Shown: piece by piece, positions 35,501 to 45,482 of the stretch | How the letters are laid out: every line of letters starts with the position of its first letter | Numbering within the stretch: the first letter of the stretch is position 1 | Source: Mariniphaga sp040772505 | Lineage (GTDB): Bacteria > Bacteroidota > Bacteroidia > Bacteroidales > Prolixibacteraceae | NCBI GenBank assembly: GCA_040772505.1 | Contig: JAXGYA010000002.1 | Coordinates: 186,001-250,000 of the forward strand | Length of the DNA stretch: 64,000 nt | Direction: 5' to 3' | The notes under the pieces: model-generated | Databases searched by the model: none | What the model was told of the DNA's origin: nothing | What the model saw: only the letters and a program-made list of their open reading frames with translations | Made by a program: the position numbers and the translations under genes

Positions 35501-36874
35501 ATGAAATCAGGATTCGCAATTTTAACAATGGCTACGCTCTTTTTGGGTGCATGTACCTCGGGGAGTTATATCACCAGTTCCTATACTGATGATATATATT
35601 TCAATCCGGGGAGCATACCGCCGCCCATTTCAATGGAGAAGGAGAGCGTTTCGAAAAAAGAGGATGCTGAAAAATCAGCTCGCAGGATGATTATCAGCGA
35701 CATAAAGGAAAATGAAGAGGGCTCTCAAACCATGAGCAACTACATATTCGACGCTAATGAAAGAGATGCCGATGCGCTTGTTTACAGCATGGATCAGTAT
35801 GATTTATATGACAGTGATACCACAGTCTATTATAATGACGATGATGTGAAATATGTAATTAATAATTATTACGATGGTCAGAGTTTAGATTATGCATACC
35901 GGATCCGCCGTTTTCATCGTCCCTACTTCTATGATCCGTTTTACTGGGACAGCTGGTATTATGATCCTTTCTATTATGATCCCTGGTATTATTCTTCCTG
36001 GTATTCACCATACTGGTCATACTCAATGGGATGGGGAAGCCGCTGGTACTCTCCCTACTATAGCTGGGGATGGGGAGGCTATTATTCTCCATATTATTAC
36101 AGCCCATGGTATAGTCCTTATTACTCTTATTATGGCTGGGGATATCCCTATAATTCATGGTATGGATATGGCAATATCCGGTATATTGATTCAGAAAATT
36201 ACCGGTACGGACAAAGACGTTCCACCAATACAAGTGTAATGTATGGCAGCGACAGTGGCAGAAGGTCAACTTCTTCCGGTGTCCGGGCATCATCTACCGA
36301 AACAAAAAGCGCTCATACGGACAATTCTGTTCGCACAGAACAAAGCACTCACGATTCCCGCAGAGCTTCATCAAGCTCCGGAGTGCGAAGCGCACAATCT
36401 GTTTCCGGGCAGCGCACACCGGCATTGAACAGTGTTGCCAGCGAAAAAAGAAGGTCTGATGCCAATACCGGCAGCAGTGCACATACACAGACATACACCC
36501 GCCCGGGGAGCACATCTGCAACAAGAACTTACACAAGACCTGCAAGCAGTGCCACGACTACTCCGAGAGTGGTTACCCAGAGCAAATCAGGTTCAGCTGC
36601 TGCTCCGTCAACTTCAACTTACAACAGAACATACAGGACAAATTCCACATATAACAGAAGTTCAGGCAGTAGTGGTTCAACCAACACATATAGGACACCG
36701 TCTTCAGTCTCTACCAAATCCGGAAGCACTTACAGCGCTCCGTCAAGAGGCAGCAGCAGTGGCAGCTACAGCGCCCCCAGGAGCTCCGGTTCTTCCGGAA
36801 GCTACAGTTCTCCCAGCAGATCAGGAGGTTCAGGAGGTTCAAGATCTTCATCATCTTCATCAGGCAGAAGGTAG
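35501..36874 (+). CDS. Tyr/Trp-rich then Ser/Thr-rich low-complexity lipoprotein
   Basis: 457 residues, function unknown. The N-terminal lipoprotein signal ends in FLGAC (Cys18). Residues about 140-225 are built from Y, W, S, P and G (DPFYYDPWYYSSWYSPYW). Residues about 240-457 are dominated by Ser, Thr, Arg, Gly and Tyr, with repeats such as TYTRPGS, TYNRTYRT and SSGSYSAPRSSG. A real Shine-Dalgarno-like GGAGG lies 8 bases before the ATG, unusual here. Composition suggests a surface or periplasmic matrix or adhesive coat protein. It is followed 53 bases later by the OmpP1-like gene, perhaps co-transcribed. Confidence 0.75.
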   Translation: MKSGFAILTMATLFLGACTSGSYITSSYTDDIYFNPGSIPPPISMEKESVSKKEDAEKSARRMIISDIKENEEGSQTMSNYIFDANERDADALVYSMDQYDLYDSDTTVYYNDDDVKYVINNYYDGQSLDYAYRIRRFHRPYFYDPFYWDSWYYDPFYYDPWYYSSWYSPYWSYSMGWGSRWYSPYYSWGWGGYYSPYYYSPWYSPYYSYYGWGYPYNSWYGYGNIRYIDSENYRYGQRRSTNTSVMYGSDSGRRSTSSGVRASSTETKSAHTDNSVRTEQSTHDSRRASSSSGVRSAQSVSGQRTPALNSVASEKRRSDANTGSSAHTQTYTRPGSTSATRTYTRPASSATTTPRVVTQSKSGSAAAPSTSTYNRTYRTNSTYNRSSGSSGSTNTYRTPSSVSTKSGSTYSAPSRGSSSGSYSAPRSSGSSGSYSSPSRSGGSGGSRSSSSSSGRR

Positions 36875-36927
36875 AATAAAGGGCAAAGTTGATGTAACAA
36901 TATTATTAACCCATTAGTATTACAGTT

Positions 36928-38421
36928 ATGAAAAGAGTAATAACAATATTGACTTTATTTTTTGCAGTATCCATATCGAGCCAGGCTCAGGACCTTGCCG
37001 ATGCATTGCGTTTTTCCAACTTCAAGGTTCAGGGAACTGCCCGCGCAGGAGGAATGGGCAATGCATTCGGGGCGCTTGGAGGTGATTTCACATCAGTGAG
37101 CATCAATCCTGCCGGAATGGGGCTTTACAGATCCTCCGAACTGGTTTTTACACCCAGCTTCGGACACAATTCCATTGAATCAACATACCGTAACAACCTG
37201 ATGAGCGACAGTAAATACAACTTCACTTTCAACAATCTCAGCTATGTTACTGCATTACCAACATCAAACCAGGGTGGAACCGGATTGATTAGCATAAACG
37301 TCGGCATCGGGTTTAACAGGCTGAAAGATTTTAACAGTACTGCGCTTGCAGGTGCAAAAAACATGAACGGCTCAATAATGGATTATTTTGCAGACAATGC
37401 AACTGTGGGCACATGGAGTGATTTTTACGAAAAACTTGCATGGGACACAGACCTTCTTTTATACGATGAAGATAATGATGTTTACTGGCACGACATCGAA
37501 GAAGACGGCTACGGACAGAGCCAGAGAAAGAGCTTTTCAAGACAGGGATATATCAATGAATATTCAGTGGTGGCTGGGCTCAATCTTAATCACAAACTTT
37601 ATCTGGGAGTTTCATTAGGCATTATTGACGCATATTACAAGGAATCTACCGAATTGCGTGAATGGGATGAACAAAACAATATTCAGTACTTCAATGAACT
37701 ACAGTTTGACACCTACTTACGCACAAACGGAACAGGATATAACGGAAAATTGGGGGTAATATACAAACCTGTAAATGAAGTGAGGTTAGGTGTATCAATA
37801 GCTACACCAACTTTCTTTAACATGAGCGATGTTTTTGAAACAACTATGCACTCTTCTGTAACTTATGAGGACGGAAGTGAAACTTACAAAAAAGTATCTC
37901 CCTATTCAGAATATGACTATGACCTTGAAACACCATTAAAGGCTACCCTGAGTGGCGCTTTGGTTTTTGCAAATAAAGGATTGCTGAGCATTGATTACGA
38001 ATTCAATAATTTTGGCTCTGCCCGATTAAGACGCGGCGGCGACGGTTATAATTTCATTGATGAAAACAATGATATTGCTGATGTTTTTCGCTCAACGGGA
38101 AATCTGAGAATCGGCGGTGAACTTATGGCAACCGACAATGTCAGTTTCAGAGCAGGGTTTGAGCATTACCCATCTCCATACAACAGCCAGGCTCTGGGAG
38201 CTAATCAGCCAAATGCAGATGCAAAACTGAATGTTTTTTCAGCAGGATTGGGATATCGCACAGGAGGTTTTTTCTTTGATGTTGCTTACAGGTATTCAAA
38301 GGAAAATTATTTTGACTCATTATATCCTGCTCCTCCTACAGATTTTTACCAAAAGCCGGAGATGGCTGAATTTGAGAATATTAAAAACAATGTGGTATTC
38401 ACACTTGGTTTTAAATTCTAA
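36928..38421 (+). CDS. OmpP1/FadL-like outer-membrane transport protein
   Basis: 497 residues with a signal peptide (MKRVITILTLFFAVSISSQA). RAGGMGNAFGALGGDFTSVS then NPAGMGLYRSSEL is the N-terminal signature shared by the OmpP1/FadL/TodX group and the PorV-like proteins of Bacteroidetes. The rest is beta-barrel-like, ending NNVVFTLGFKF with a terminal Phe. FadL-type proteins pass hydrophobic substrates through the outer membrane; the substrate here is unknown. A strong terminator follows. Confidence 0.8.
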   Translation: MKRVITILTLFFAVSISSQAQDLADALRFSNFKVQGTARAGGMGNAFGALGGDFTSVSINPAGMGLYRSSELVFTPSFGHNSIESTYRNNLMSDSKYNFTFNNLSYVTALPTSNQGGTGLISINVGIGFNRLKDFNSTALAGAKNMNGSIMDYFADNATVGTWSDFYEKLAWDTDLLLYDEDNDVYWHDIEEDGYGQSQRKSFSRQGYINEYSVVAGLNLNHKLYLGVSLGIIDAYYKESTELREWDEQNNIQYFNELQFDTYLRTNGTGYNGKLGVIYKPVNEVRLGVSIATPTFFNMSDVFETTMHSSVTYEDGSETYKKVSPYSEYDYDLETPLKATLSGALVFANKGLLSIDYEFNNFGSARLRRGGDGYNFIDENNDIADVFRSTGNLRIGGELMATDNVSFRAGFEHYPSPYNSQALGANQPNADAKLNVFSAGLGYRTGGFFFDVAYRYSKENYFDSLYPAPPTDFYQKPEMAEFENIKNNVVFTLGFKF

Positions 38422-38444
38422 ATAAAATAATGTTTACAGAGAAC

Positions 38445-38478
38445 AAAAAAGCATGAACCGTACGGTTCATGCTTTTTT
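38445..38478. terminator. Intrinsic terminator after the OmpP1-like gene
   Basis: A perfect 10-bp stem GCATGAACCG / CGGTTCATGC with a two-base centre, preceded by A6 and followed by T6, so it could act in both directions. It lies 24 bases past the stop codon at 38421. Confidence 0.88.
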
Positions 38479-38563
38479 GTTGTTATCTATCTGGCAATAT
38501 ACAATGAAGTCTTTTCCTCAATAAATAAAAAAATTAATTACTTTTGACGGAAAACTTTGCCTT

Positions 38564-39838
38564 ATGTGGATAATTATTGCATTAATCCTGTTTTACCTCC
38601 TCACCCCGGTTCTACTGATTTATTTGTGTAAAATTTCAAACACGTTAAAACGCATTGGAGCAGTTGTTCTTGCTTATGCAGTTGGTCTGGTTGCAGGGAA
38701 TATCGGAATTTTCCCAACGCCCAGCGAAGGACTTTTGAAATTACTTGGTGGAACAAGGTCTTTTCTGCCTAAAGATGAATTTATGCAATTTATGGGTTCG
38801 CCCGGTTTTATGGATACCGATTTTACCTATAATATGATTGCCCAACTGCAGGATTCCATTATGAACTACACAATTCTAATAGCTCTGCCTCTTTTGCTTT
38901 TTTCCCTAAATCTTAAGAAGTGGCTGAGAAATGCCCGCAGCACCATCCTGTCTCTTATCATAGCAATGTTTTCACTGTTGGCTTCAATTTTTATCGGGTA
39001 TTATCTGTTTGCACACAACATCACTGATGCCAGTAAAGTAACCGGGATGCTCATCGGAGTATATACCGGAGGAACACCGAATCTGGCAGCAATCGGAACT
39101 GCACTGCATGTGAATCCGGATATTTTTATCCTGACCCACACCTATGATTTAATTATTGGCTCAGTAGCACTTCTGTTTTTAATGACTGTTGCACAACGCC
39201 TGTTCAATACTTTTCTGCCGAAATACGGGCTGATTAGAAAAGGTGAAAATATTATGCGGGTTGAAATGGAAGAAGATGAAAACAGCCACATTGAGAACTA
39301 TGATGGTTTATACAAAAGAAAAAATCTGCCCGAAGTTTTCAAATCGCTGTTTGTATCTATTATAATCTTTGCCATTGGAGGTGGTTTGTCCCTCTTTGTT
39401 CCAAAATCCGACCAGGTGGTTGTCGTTATTCTGACCATCACCACCCTTGGGCTTCTGGCTTCGCTGTTCAAGCCATTGAACAAGCTAAAACTCAGTTTCC
39501 CGCTTGGAATGTATTTTATTATCGTTTTCTGCCTTGCCCTCTCTTCCATGGCAAACCTGAGAAGTATGTTCCAAATTGAGTTCCTGGAGCTGTTTTTGTA
39601 TGTTTTCTTAGTAGTCTTTGGTTCAATGTTTATCCATGTGTCTTTAGCCAGATTATTTAAAATTGACACCGACACCACCATCATTACCATCACTGCGCTG
39701 ACCTATTCGCCGCCATTTGTGCCGGCTGTTGCAGGCGCTTTAAAAAACAAGGAGATCATCATTGGCGGACTGGCTGTTGGTATTTTGGGTTATGCTTTTG
39801 GTACCTATTTAGGTATATTCATAGGTTCAGTTTTGTAG
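38564..39838 (+). CDS. DUF819-family membrane protein
   Basis: 424 residues with about eleven membrane helices. The block TGMLIGVYTGGTPNLAAIGT with following helix is the hallmark of DUF819, and a second GALKNKEIIIGGLAVGILGY motif mirrors it near the C-terminus, suggesting an inverted-repeat transporter fold. Substrate unknown. A TACTTTTG-like -7 box precedes it. Confident as a family assignment, not as a function. Confidence 0.82.
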   Translation: MWIIIALILFYLLTPVLLIYLCKISNTLKRIGAVVLAYAVGLVAGNIGIFPTPSEGLLKLLGGTRSFLPKDEFMQFMGSPGFMDTDFTYNMIAQLQDSIMNYTILIALPLLLFSLNLKKWLRNARSTILSLIIAMFSLLASIFIGYYLFAHNITDASKVTGMLIGVYTGGTPNLAAIGTALHVNPDIFILTHTYDLIIGSVALLFLMTVAQRLFNTFLPKYGLIRKGENIMRVEMEEDENSHIENYDGLYKRKNLPEVFKSLFVSIIIFAIGGGLSLFVPKSDQVVVVILTITTLGLLASLFKPLNKLKLSFPLGMYFIIVFCLALSSMANLRSMFQIEFLELFLYVFLVVFGSMFIHVSLARLFKIDTDTTIITITALTYSPPFVPAVAGALKNKEIIIGGLAVGILGYAFGTYLGIFIGSVL

Positions 39839-39879
39839 GAATTGTAAATAATCAAAAAATATAGCGACTCACTTTTCCA

Positions 39880-39990
39880 TTAAGTGAACCCTGTCCTTAC
39901 CCCTAACATTGTGAGGATGCGTGTGACAGACAAAGAGATCGACCTGCTTGCCAAGCTTGGCACATTTTTCCAAAAACCGCACGATTAAAA
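39880..39990 (-). pseudogene. Possible 3' remnant of an S9 (DPP IV-like) peptidase gene
   Basis: The minus strand of this gap reads FLEKCAKLGKQVDLFVCHTH followed by PHNVRGKDRVHLMEK and a stop. This resembles the C-terminal end of prolyl-oligopeptidase-type proteins, where a residue-rich helix with a GKQ-D motif is followed by a catalytic His strand and an R-HL motif. No start or remaining domain is present. It is a short match judged by eye, so treat it as tentative. Confidence 0.35.
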
Positions 39991-39997
39991 GATTTTT

Positions 39998-42900
39998 CTA
40001 TTTATAATTCAGATTTGCCGGAAGGAATTTCTCGACATACTCTATTGACTTCCCTTTGCGCCGTGCATAGTCAGCAACCTGATCTAAGCCAACTTTTTCA
40101 AGGCTGAAATAGCGCGAATCGGGATGAGCAAAATATTGCCCGGAAACCGACGCATTGGGATACATGGCAAAATGTTCAGTTAGTGTAATCCCCACATTTT
40201 CAGCTCTTAAAAGATTAAAGAGATTTTCCTTTTCCGAATGTTCGGGACAAGCCGGATAGCCTAAGGCAGGTCGGATTCCCTGATATTTAGCTTTCAGAAT
40301 TTCGTCATGCGAAAGGTTTTCACCGGGTGCATATCCCCAAAACTCTTTCCTGACCCGCATGTGCAGCAGCTCTGCAAAAGCCTCACTCAGCCGGTCGGCA
40401 AGAGCTTCCAGCATAATAGCTTTATAATCATTGTGATCTTTTCTGAATTTTTCCAACCATGGTTCAATTCCGATTCCGGCGGTAGTTGCAAATCCGCCGC
40501 AATAGTCAGCTCTTCCGGATTCTACAGGCGCCACAAAATCGGAAAGGCACAAGTTAGCAAAACCCTCTTTTTTCTTCTCCTGTTGCCGCAGATGGTAGAA
40601 ACGCCCTATCTCTGCCTTTCGGGTTTCATCAGCATATAGGATAATGTCATCGCCGGCGGCATTTGCCGGCCAAATTCCAATTGCAGCATTAGCTACAACC
40701 ATTTTTTTCGCAATAATCTCATCAAGCAACGCATTTGCATCTTCAAAAAGCTTTGTGGCAGCTTCGCCCTGCTTTTCGTCACTCATTATTCTTGGATAAG
40801 TCCCTTTCATTTCCCAGGCAATAAAGAAAAATGTCCAATCAATATATTCCCGGAGCTCTTCCAGCGGATAATTAAACAGATATTTTACGCCGGTGAAATT
40901 TGGTTCATAAACCGGACTGCTATTCCAGTCGGTTTGTGGTCTGTTTGAGCGAGCCTCTTCCAGCCTGAGATATTCTTTTGGTTTTCGCTGGCTTTGAAAT
41001 TGGCGTATCTCTTCATAATCTTCCCTAACCGATTGAATATAATCTTCATTTTTTGCGATGAGATTTGAAACCACGTTCACCGCCAGTGAAGCATCTTTCA
41101 CGTGAACCACCGGATGAGAATATTCAGGCTCAATTTTAACGGCAGTGTGGATTTTTGAGGTGGTGGCACCGCCAATCAGCAGCGGAACAATCATTTTCCG
41201 GCGCTCCATCTCCCGGGCAATGTCTGCCATAATTTCCAGCGAGGGAGTTATCAGTCCGCTAACCCCGATGATATCCACCTCCTCTTTTAGTGCAGTGTCC
41301 AATATTTTTTCAGTGGGAACCATCACGCCCAGATCAATAATTTCATAATTATTGCATCCCAGCACCACACCCACAATGTTTTTCCCGATGTCATGCACGT
41401 CGCCTTTCACGGTAGCCATCAAAACCCGTTTCTGCCGGCTTGCCTCTTTATATTTTGCCTTTTCGGCTTCAATGTAGGGCAGCAAATAGGCTACCGCTTT
41501 TTTCATTACTCTTGCCGATTTAATAACCTGCGGAAGGAACATTTTCCCGGAGCCAAACAGTTCTCCCACCACATTCATTCCATCCATCAGCGGACCTTCG
41601 ATGATGTTTAACGCAGGTTGATACTTTTCCAAAGCTTCAGCCATATCTTCATCCACAAAATCGGGAATCCCTTTAACCAATGCGTATTCAAGACGCTTTT
41701 CAAGAGGATGGCTTCGCCATTCGTATTGTTCAACTTCTGTTTTGTCTTCCTGCTTCACATGCCTGGCAAAATCAAGTAGCCGATCGGTTGCATCAGCCCT
41801 TCGGTTCAGCAACAAATCCTCGGTTCTCTCCAGTAACTCCTCCGGAATTTCATCATAAATCTGCAACATTCCCGGATTTACAATACCCATATCCAGCCCC
41901 GCACGAATGGAATGGTACAAAAATACCGAATGCATAGCTTCCCGCACCACATCATTCCCGCGAAAGGCAAACGACACGTTGCTGATTCCTCCGCTTGTTT
42001 TGGCATAAGGAAGATTTTTCTTAATCCATTTCAAGGATTCAATAAAATCAACCACATAGTTGTTGTGTTCTTCAAGTCCGGTTCCGACAGTGAGCACATT
42101 GGGATCGAAAATAATATCCTCGGGGGGAAACTTCACCGTTTCTGTCAAAATTTCATACGCCCTTTTGCAGATTTCTACTCTTCGTTCGAGATTATCTGCC
42201 TGTCCTTTTTCGTCAAAAGCCATCACCACCACAGCGGCGCCAAAGCGCCTGACAATTCTTGCCTGTTCAATAAAAGCCTCTTCACCTTCCTTCAGACTGA
42301 TAGAATTCACAATGGCTTTCCCCTGCAAGCATTTCAAACCGGCTTCAATCACATTCCACTTCGATGAATCTATCATCACCGGGAGTTTGGCAATATCGGG
42401 CTCAGCCATCATCAGATTCAGAAAGGTAACCATCTCCTTTTCGGCATCCAGCATGGCGTCGTCCATGTTCACGTCAATAACCTGTGCACCGTCTTCCACC
42501 TGTTGACGGGCAATAACCAGCGCTTCTTCATATTTTTGCTCGCGGATAAGCCGCGCAAATTTCCGCGACCCGGAAACGTTGCAGCGCTCGCCGATATTTA
42601 AAAAATTGGATTCAGGTGTTATTTTCACCGGTTCAAGTCCGCTAAGCCGGGTATTCCTGTCCCTTGCATGAACAACATGAGGCACAGCCTGTTCTGCCAG
42701 TTTTGCAAACTCCCGGATGTGCTCGGGTGTAGTGCCGCAGCAACCGCCAATGATATTCACAAAACGGTTGTCCAGATAATCCTTTATAAACCCGGACATC
42801 ACCTCCGGGGTTTCGTCATACTCGCCAAACTGGTTCGGCAGTCCGGCATTTGGATGAACGCTGACAGGGAAAGGAGCTTTTTGCGAAAGCTCCTTCACAT

Positions 42901-43684
42901 AGGGGCGCAAATCAGAAGCACCCAAAGAGCAATTTAAACCAATACTCAGCAAATCTACATGTGAAACAGAATTGAGAAAAGCTTCAGGAGTCTGTCCGGA
43001 AAGGGTTCGTCCGCTGGCATCGGTAATGGTTCCCGAAACCATCAGCGGCAAGCGGATTTGGCGTGCTTCCAGTGCTTCTTCAACTGCATAAATTGCTGCT
43101 TTGGCATTCAGCGTGTCAAAAATCGTTTCAATGAGAAGCAGTTCAACGCCACCATCAATAAGCGCTTCCACCTGTTGGCGGTAAGCTGCCTTCACTTCAT
43201 CAAACGTAACGGCACGATAACCCGGATCATTAACATCCGGAGAAAGCGACAGGGTTTTGTTTGTCGGTCCCAGTGTTCCGCAGGCGTACCGCGGCTTTTC
43301 AGGATTTAGCGCTGTGTATTTGTCTGCTGCCTCACGGGCAAGTTTTGCCGAAGCTTTATTCATGGCACAAACCAGATCAACTGCATTATAATCAGCCTGT
43401 GAAATGGTGTTGGCATTAAATGTATTGGTAAGAATGATATCTGCACCCGCTTCCAGATAACTGTTATGGATTTCCGAAATTATTTCAGGGCAGGTCAGGG
43501 AGAGGATATCGTTATTCCCTTTTTGATCGTAGGTACTCCTTTCAAACAGTTCTCCGCGAAACTGCTGCTCCGTCAGTTTATATCCCTGCAGCAGTGTACC
43601 CATAGCGCCATCCATCACAAGTACACGTGACTCAAGTTCTTTACGAATATCTTTTTTATGTGGTATGTGTGTGTCCTGTTTCAT
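39998..43684 (-). CDS. metH: Cobalamin-dependent methionine synthase
   Basis: 1228 residues, full length. Transfers the methyl group of methyl-tetrahydrofolate to homocysteine via methylcobalamin. Domains in order: homocysteine-binding with VMDGAMGTLLQ near the start and zinc cysteines in IGGCCGTTPEHI (about 310), pterin-binding (ERCNVSGSRKFARLI), cobalamin-binding with the lower ligand His in GDVHDIGKNIVGVVLG (about 765), and the AdoMet reactivation domain ending in RPALGYPACPEHSEKE (about 1145). It lies next to, but opposite, the homocysteine-forming genes at 46.7-50.4 kb. No B12 or SAM riboswitch was recognised upstream. Confidence 0.98.
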   Translation of the reverse strand: MKQDTHIPHKKDIRKELESRVLVMDGAMGTLLQGYKLTEQQFRGELFERSTYDQKGNNDILSLTCPEIISEIHNSYLEAGADIILTNTFNANTISQADYNAVDLVCAMNKASAKLAREAADKYTALNPEKPRYACGTLGPTNKTLSLSPDVNDPGYRAVTFDEVKAAYRQQVEALIDGGVELLLIETIFDTLNAKAAIYAVEEALEARQIRLPLMVSGTITDASGRTLSGQTPEAFLNSVSHVDLLSIGLNCSLGASDLRPYVKELSQKAPFPVSVHPNAGLPNQFGEYDETPEVMSGFIKDYLDNRFVNIIGGCCGTTPEHIREFAKLAEQAVPHVVHARDRNTRLSGLEPVKITPESNFLNIGERCNVSGSRKFARLIREQKYEEALVIARQQVEDGAQVIDVNMDDAMLDAEKEMVTFLNLMMAEPDIAKLPVMIDSSKWNVIEAGLKCLQGKAIVNSISLKEGEEAFIEQARIVRRFGAAVVVMAFDEKGQADNLERRVEICKRAYEILTETVKFPPEDIIFDPNVLTVGTGLEEHNNYVVDFIESLKWIKKNLPYAKTSGGISNVSFAFRGNDVVREAMHSVFLYHSIRAGLDMGIVNPGMLQIYDEIPEELLERTEDLLLNRRADATDRLLDFARHVKQEDKTEVEQYEWRSHPLEKRLEYALVKGIPDFVDEDMAEALEKYQPALNIIEGPLMDGMNVVGELFGSGKMFLPQVIKSARVMKKAVAYLLPYIEAEKAKYKEASRQKRVLMATVKGDVHDIGKNIVGVVLGCNNYEIIDLGVMVPTEKILDTALKEEVDIIGVSGLITPSLEIMADIAREMERRKMIVPLLIGGATTSKIHTAVKIEPEYSHPVVHVKDASLAVNVVSNLIAKNEDYIQSVREDYEEIRQFQSQRKPKEYLRLEEARSNRPQTDWNSSPVYEPNFTGVKYLFNYPLEELREYIDWTFFFIAWEMKGTYPRIMSDEKQGEAATKLFEDANALLDEIIAKKMVVANAAIGIWPANAAGDDIILYADETRKAEIGRFYHLRQQEKKKEGFANLCLSDFVAPVESGRADYCGGFATTAGIGIEPWLEKFRKDHNDYKAIMLEALADRLSEAFAELLHMRVRKEFWGYAPGENLSHDEILKAKYQGIRPALGYPACPEHSEKENLFNLLRAENVGITLTEHFAMYPNASVSGQYFAHPDSRYFSLEKVGLDQVADYARRKGKSIEYVEKFLPANLNYK

Positions 43685-43867
43685 GAAAATAAGTTAAGCA
43701 ATTTTTAAAACTTCTCTGAGGCAATAGATTCTTAACCTGCAAATTTAATCCAAAATCCCTCATTTCTTTAGTGCATTCTGTTAATTTTACCTGTTTACGC
43801 AAAACGACAATAAGCCGGTAATTTTGATTTATTTTATTTTATACTTAAAATGGGATAAATTTCCGTA

Positions 43868-44023
43868 TTTATTATTTTCGCCTCGCTGATTTTGGCAAAT
43901 ACTGCCGTGTCTGCATGTACATCGGTCAGCATGTGAACTTTCAAGCCCCCTTTTTCTTGCCATCCCCTTTGGGATTACGGCCAACGCCTTTCATCACGTC
44001 CGAAAACAGCGTTATGGCGGTTG
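43868..44023 (-). pseudogene. Fragment of an IS4-type transposase, frameshifted
   Basis: The minus strand reads ITLFSDVMKGVGRNPKGDGK then KKG, and after a one-base shift GLKVHMLTDVHADTAVFAKI, both parts of the catalytic core of Bacteroidetes IS4-type (DUF4372) transposases around the first catalytic Asp. Both ends are missing. It abuts the IS1634-type remnant on the other strand, so one element probably inserted into the other before decay. Confidence 0.7.
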
Positions 44024-44966
44024 AACTTGTCCTGACCATTGAGAATGTGCTCAAACACGGCAAAGATGCATTGACTGCAGCCAAAGACATTGTCGCAGAA
44101 AGCGCCATTGACTTCGGGTTGGCGTACCTGCTGATACACCTTATGGATAAATTGCGGATTAGCCAAACCCTCGAAAAAGTACTTCCCACGCAGCAGGCTG
44201 CACTCTTAAAAGCAATTGTTATCGGAAAAATAATTACAAGAGGCAGCAAACTGGGCATCTACAACTGGCTTGGGCGCAACAAAAACATTTGCTCACAACT
44301 TGGAATTGACATTAGAAACATAAAGGTTGACCATCTGTACTCAGCGCTGGGACAAGCCAGCAATGTGCAGCAAACAATAGAGCGCAAGTGGTTTTTATAC
44401 CATAAAGCCAAACACAAGGAAGTCTATTTGTACGATATAACCAGCACCTATTTTGAAGGTACACAAAACGAGCTTGCCGAGCATTTGTGGTCGGTTTAAA
44501 GGCAGAAAAGTACCAGCAGGCAAAACAGCTTGCCGGAAAATATGTTGTGTGCACCAACGTTGAAAAAGGGCAAATGGAAAAAACAGAGGTCAGGCAGCAG
44601 TACAAAAATTTGCAACATGTTGAACATGCGTTCCGCGATTTCAAGAGCGACAATATCCAGATACGCCCGGTCTATCACTGCAACGAAGCCCAAACCCGCG
44701 GGCATGTCTTGCTTTCCATGTTCTCTTACGCCATTGTCAAAGAGATGGAAGACAAAATTTTTCCTTTTCTGATATCATGGAACAAAAAAACAAAAAGCAA
44801 GCTGTCGTTTTTCGACATATTGGTGGAACTCAAGGATATTAAACTGGTAGTATTAAATTTAGGAAGAAATGTTGAAAGCATTAAAATTACAGAACTCAAC
44901 GAGCTGCAGCAACAGATTTTAAAACTTTTTAAGATGAAGAAAACAGACTTAGAAAAAAATTTGTAG
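44024..44966 (+). pseudogene. Decayed IS1634-family transposase with internal deletion
   Basis: Two overlapping frames make up the remnant. The first (to 44499) has the N-terminal part, LTIENVLKHGKDALTAAKDI through EVYLYDITSTYFEGTQNELA, with the first catalytic Asp. The second (44487-44966) has only the C-terminal part, AGKYVVCTNVEKG and QHVEHAFRDFKSDNIQIRPV, with the RTRGHV-like segment TRGHVLLSMF. In full-length IS1634 relatives about 200 or more residues, including the second Asp, separate these parts, so an internal deletion with a frame change has killed the gene. The first frame opens at 43915 only by reading through the neighbouring IS4-type fragment. Confidence 0.78.
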
Positions 44967-45482
44967 CAACAAAATCGAAAAAATATCAGCTTATGTTGCT
45001 GAATATCTGTGTGTTGTTGAAGTAAAATCCGTTTAAAAAAATAAAACAGAATTTTTAGCTACATTTTTTTTATTCAGACACGGAGAATGGCATAAAAACT
45101 CAGATTTGGTGTACGCTCATAGCCCACTTATTGCTCAATGTAATCAGGGTATTGTCTAAAAGCAAAAAAGCATTTTCGACTGTAGCGGCACTCATACGGA
45201 TACATCTGATAAGCCATTTTGACCTGATGTGGGTAGTAACATAAGGGGGCATACACCAAACGCAGGATAAGCCGCAACAAAAGCCCCGCAACCGCACAAA
45301 TGTCCCTCTTTTGAGGGGGGTAGGTTTTTTAAAAACTGAAAATGAAATGCTAAATTTTTGAATATGAGCAATATATAAATAAAATAGGCAAAAATTTAGT
45401 TTTTGTCGGTTGATAGTGAAAAATAATAGCTTTCAGGCAGGAACTATCTTCTTGTAGCCGGCATCAAATATTTCATCATTTA
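44967..45482. other. Gap after IS1634 remnant, no gene supported
   Basis: About 515 bases between the transposase remnant and fabI. It likely includes the IS right end, but no inverted repeat could be confirmed. A 65-codon minus-strand frame at 45100-45297 has no recognisable similarity and is not called. No RNA gene or promoter was seen. Confidence 0.5.

Noticed and set aside
36432..36917. 161-codon plus-strand frame
   Set aside because: It is an out-of-frame reading of the Ser/Thr-rich repeat region of the lipoprotein gene.
43685..43867. Cobalamin or SAM riboswitch upstream of metH
   Set aside because: No conserved riboswitch core could be found, only AT-rich sequence.
45100..45297. 65-codon minus-strand frame after the IS1634 remnant
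   Set aside because: Composition is unlike protein of this organism, there is no similarity to a known family, and it lies in degraded element sequence.
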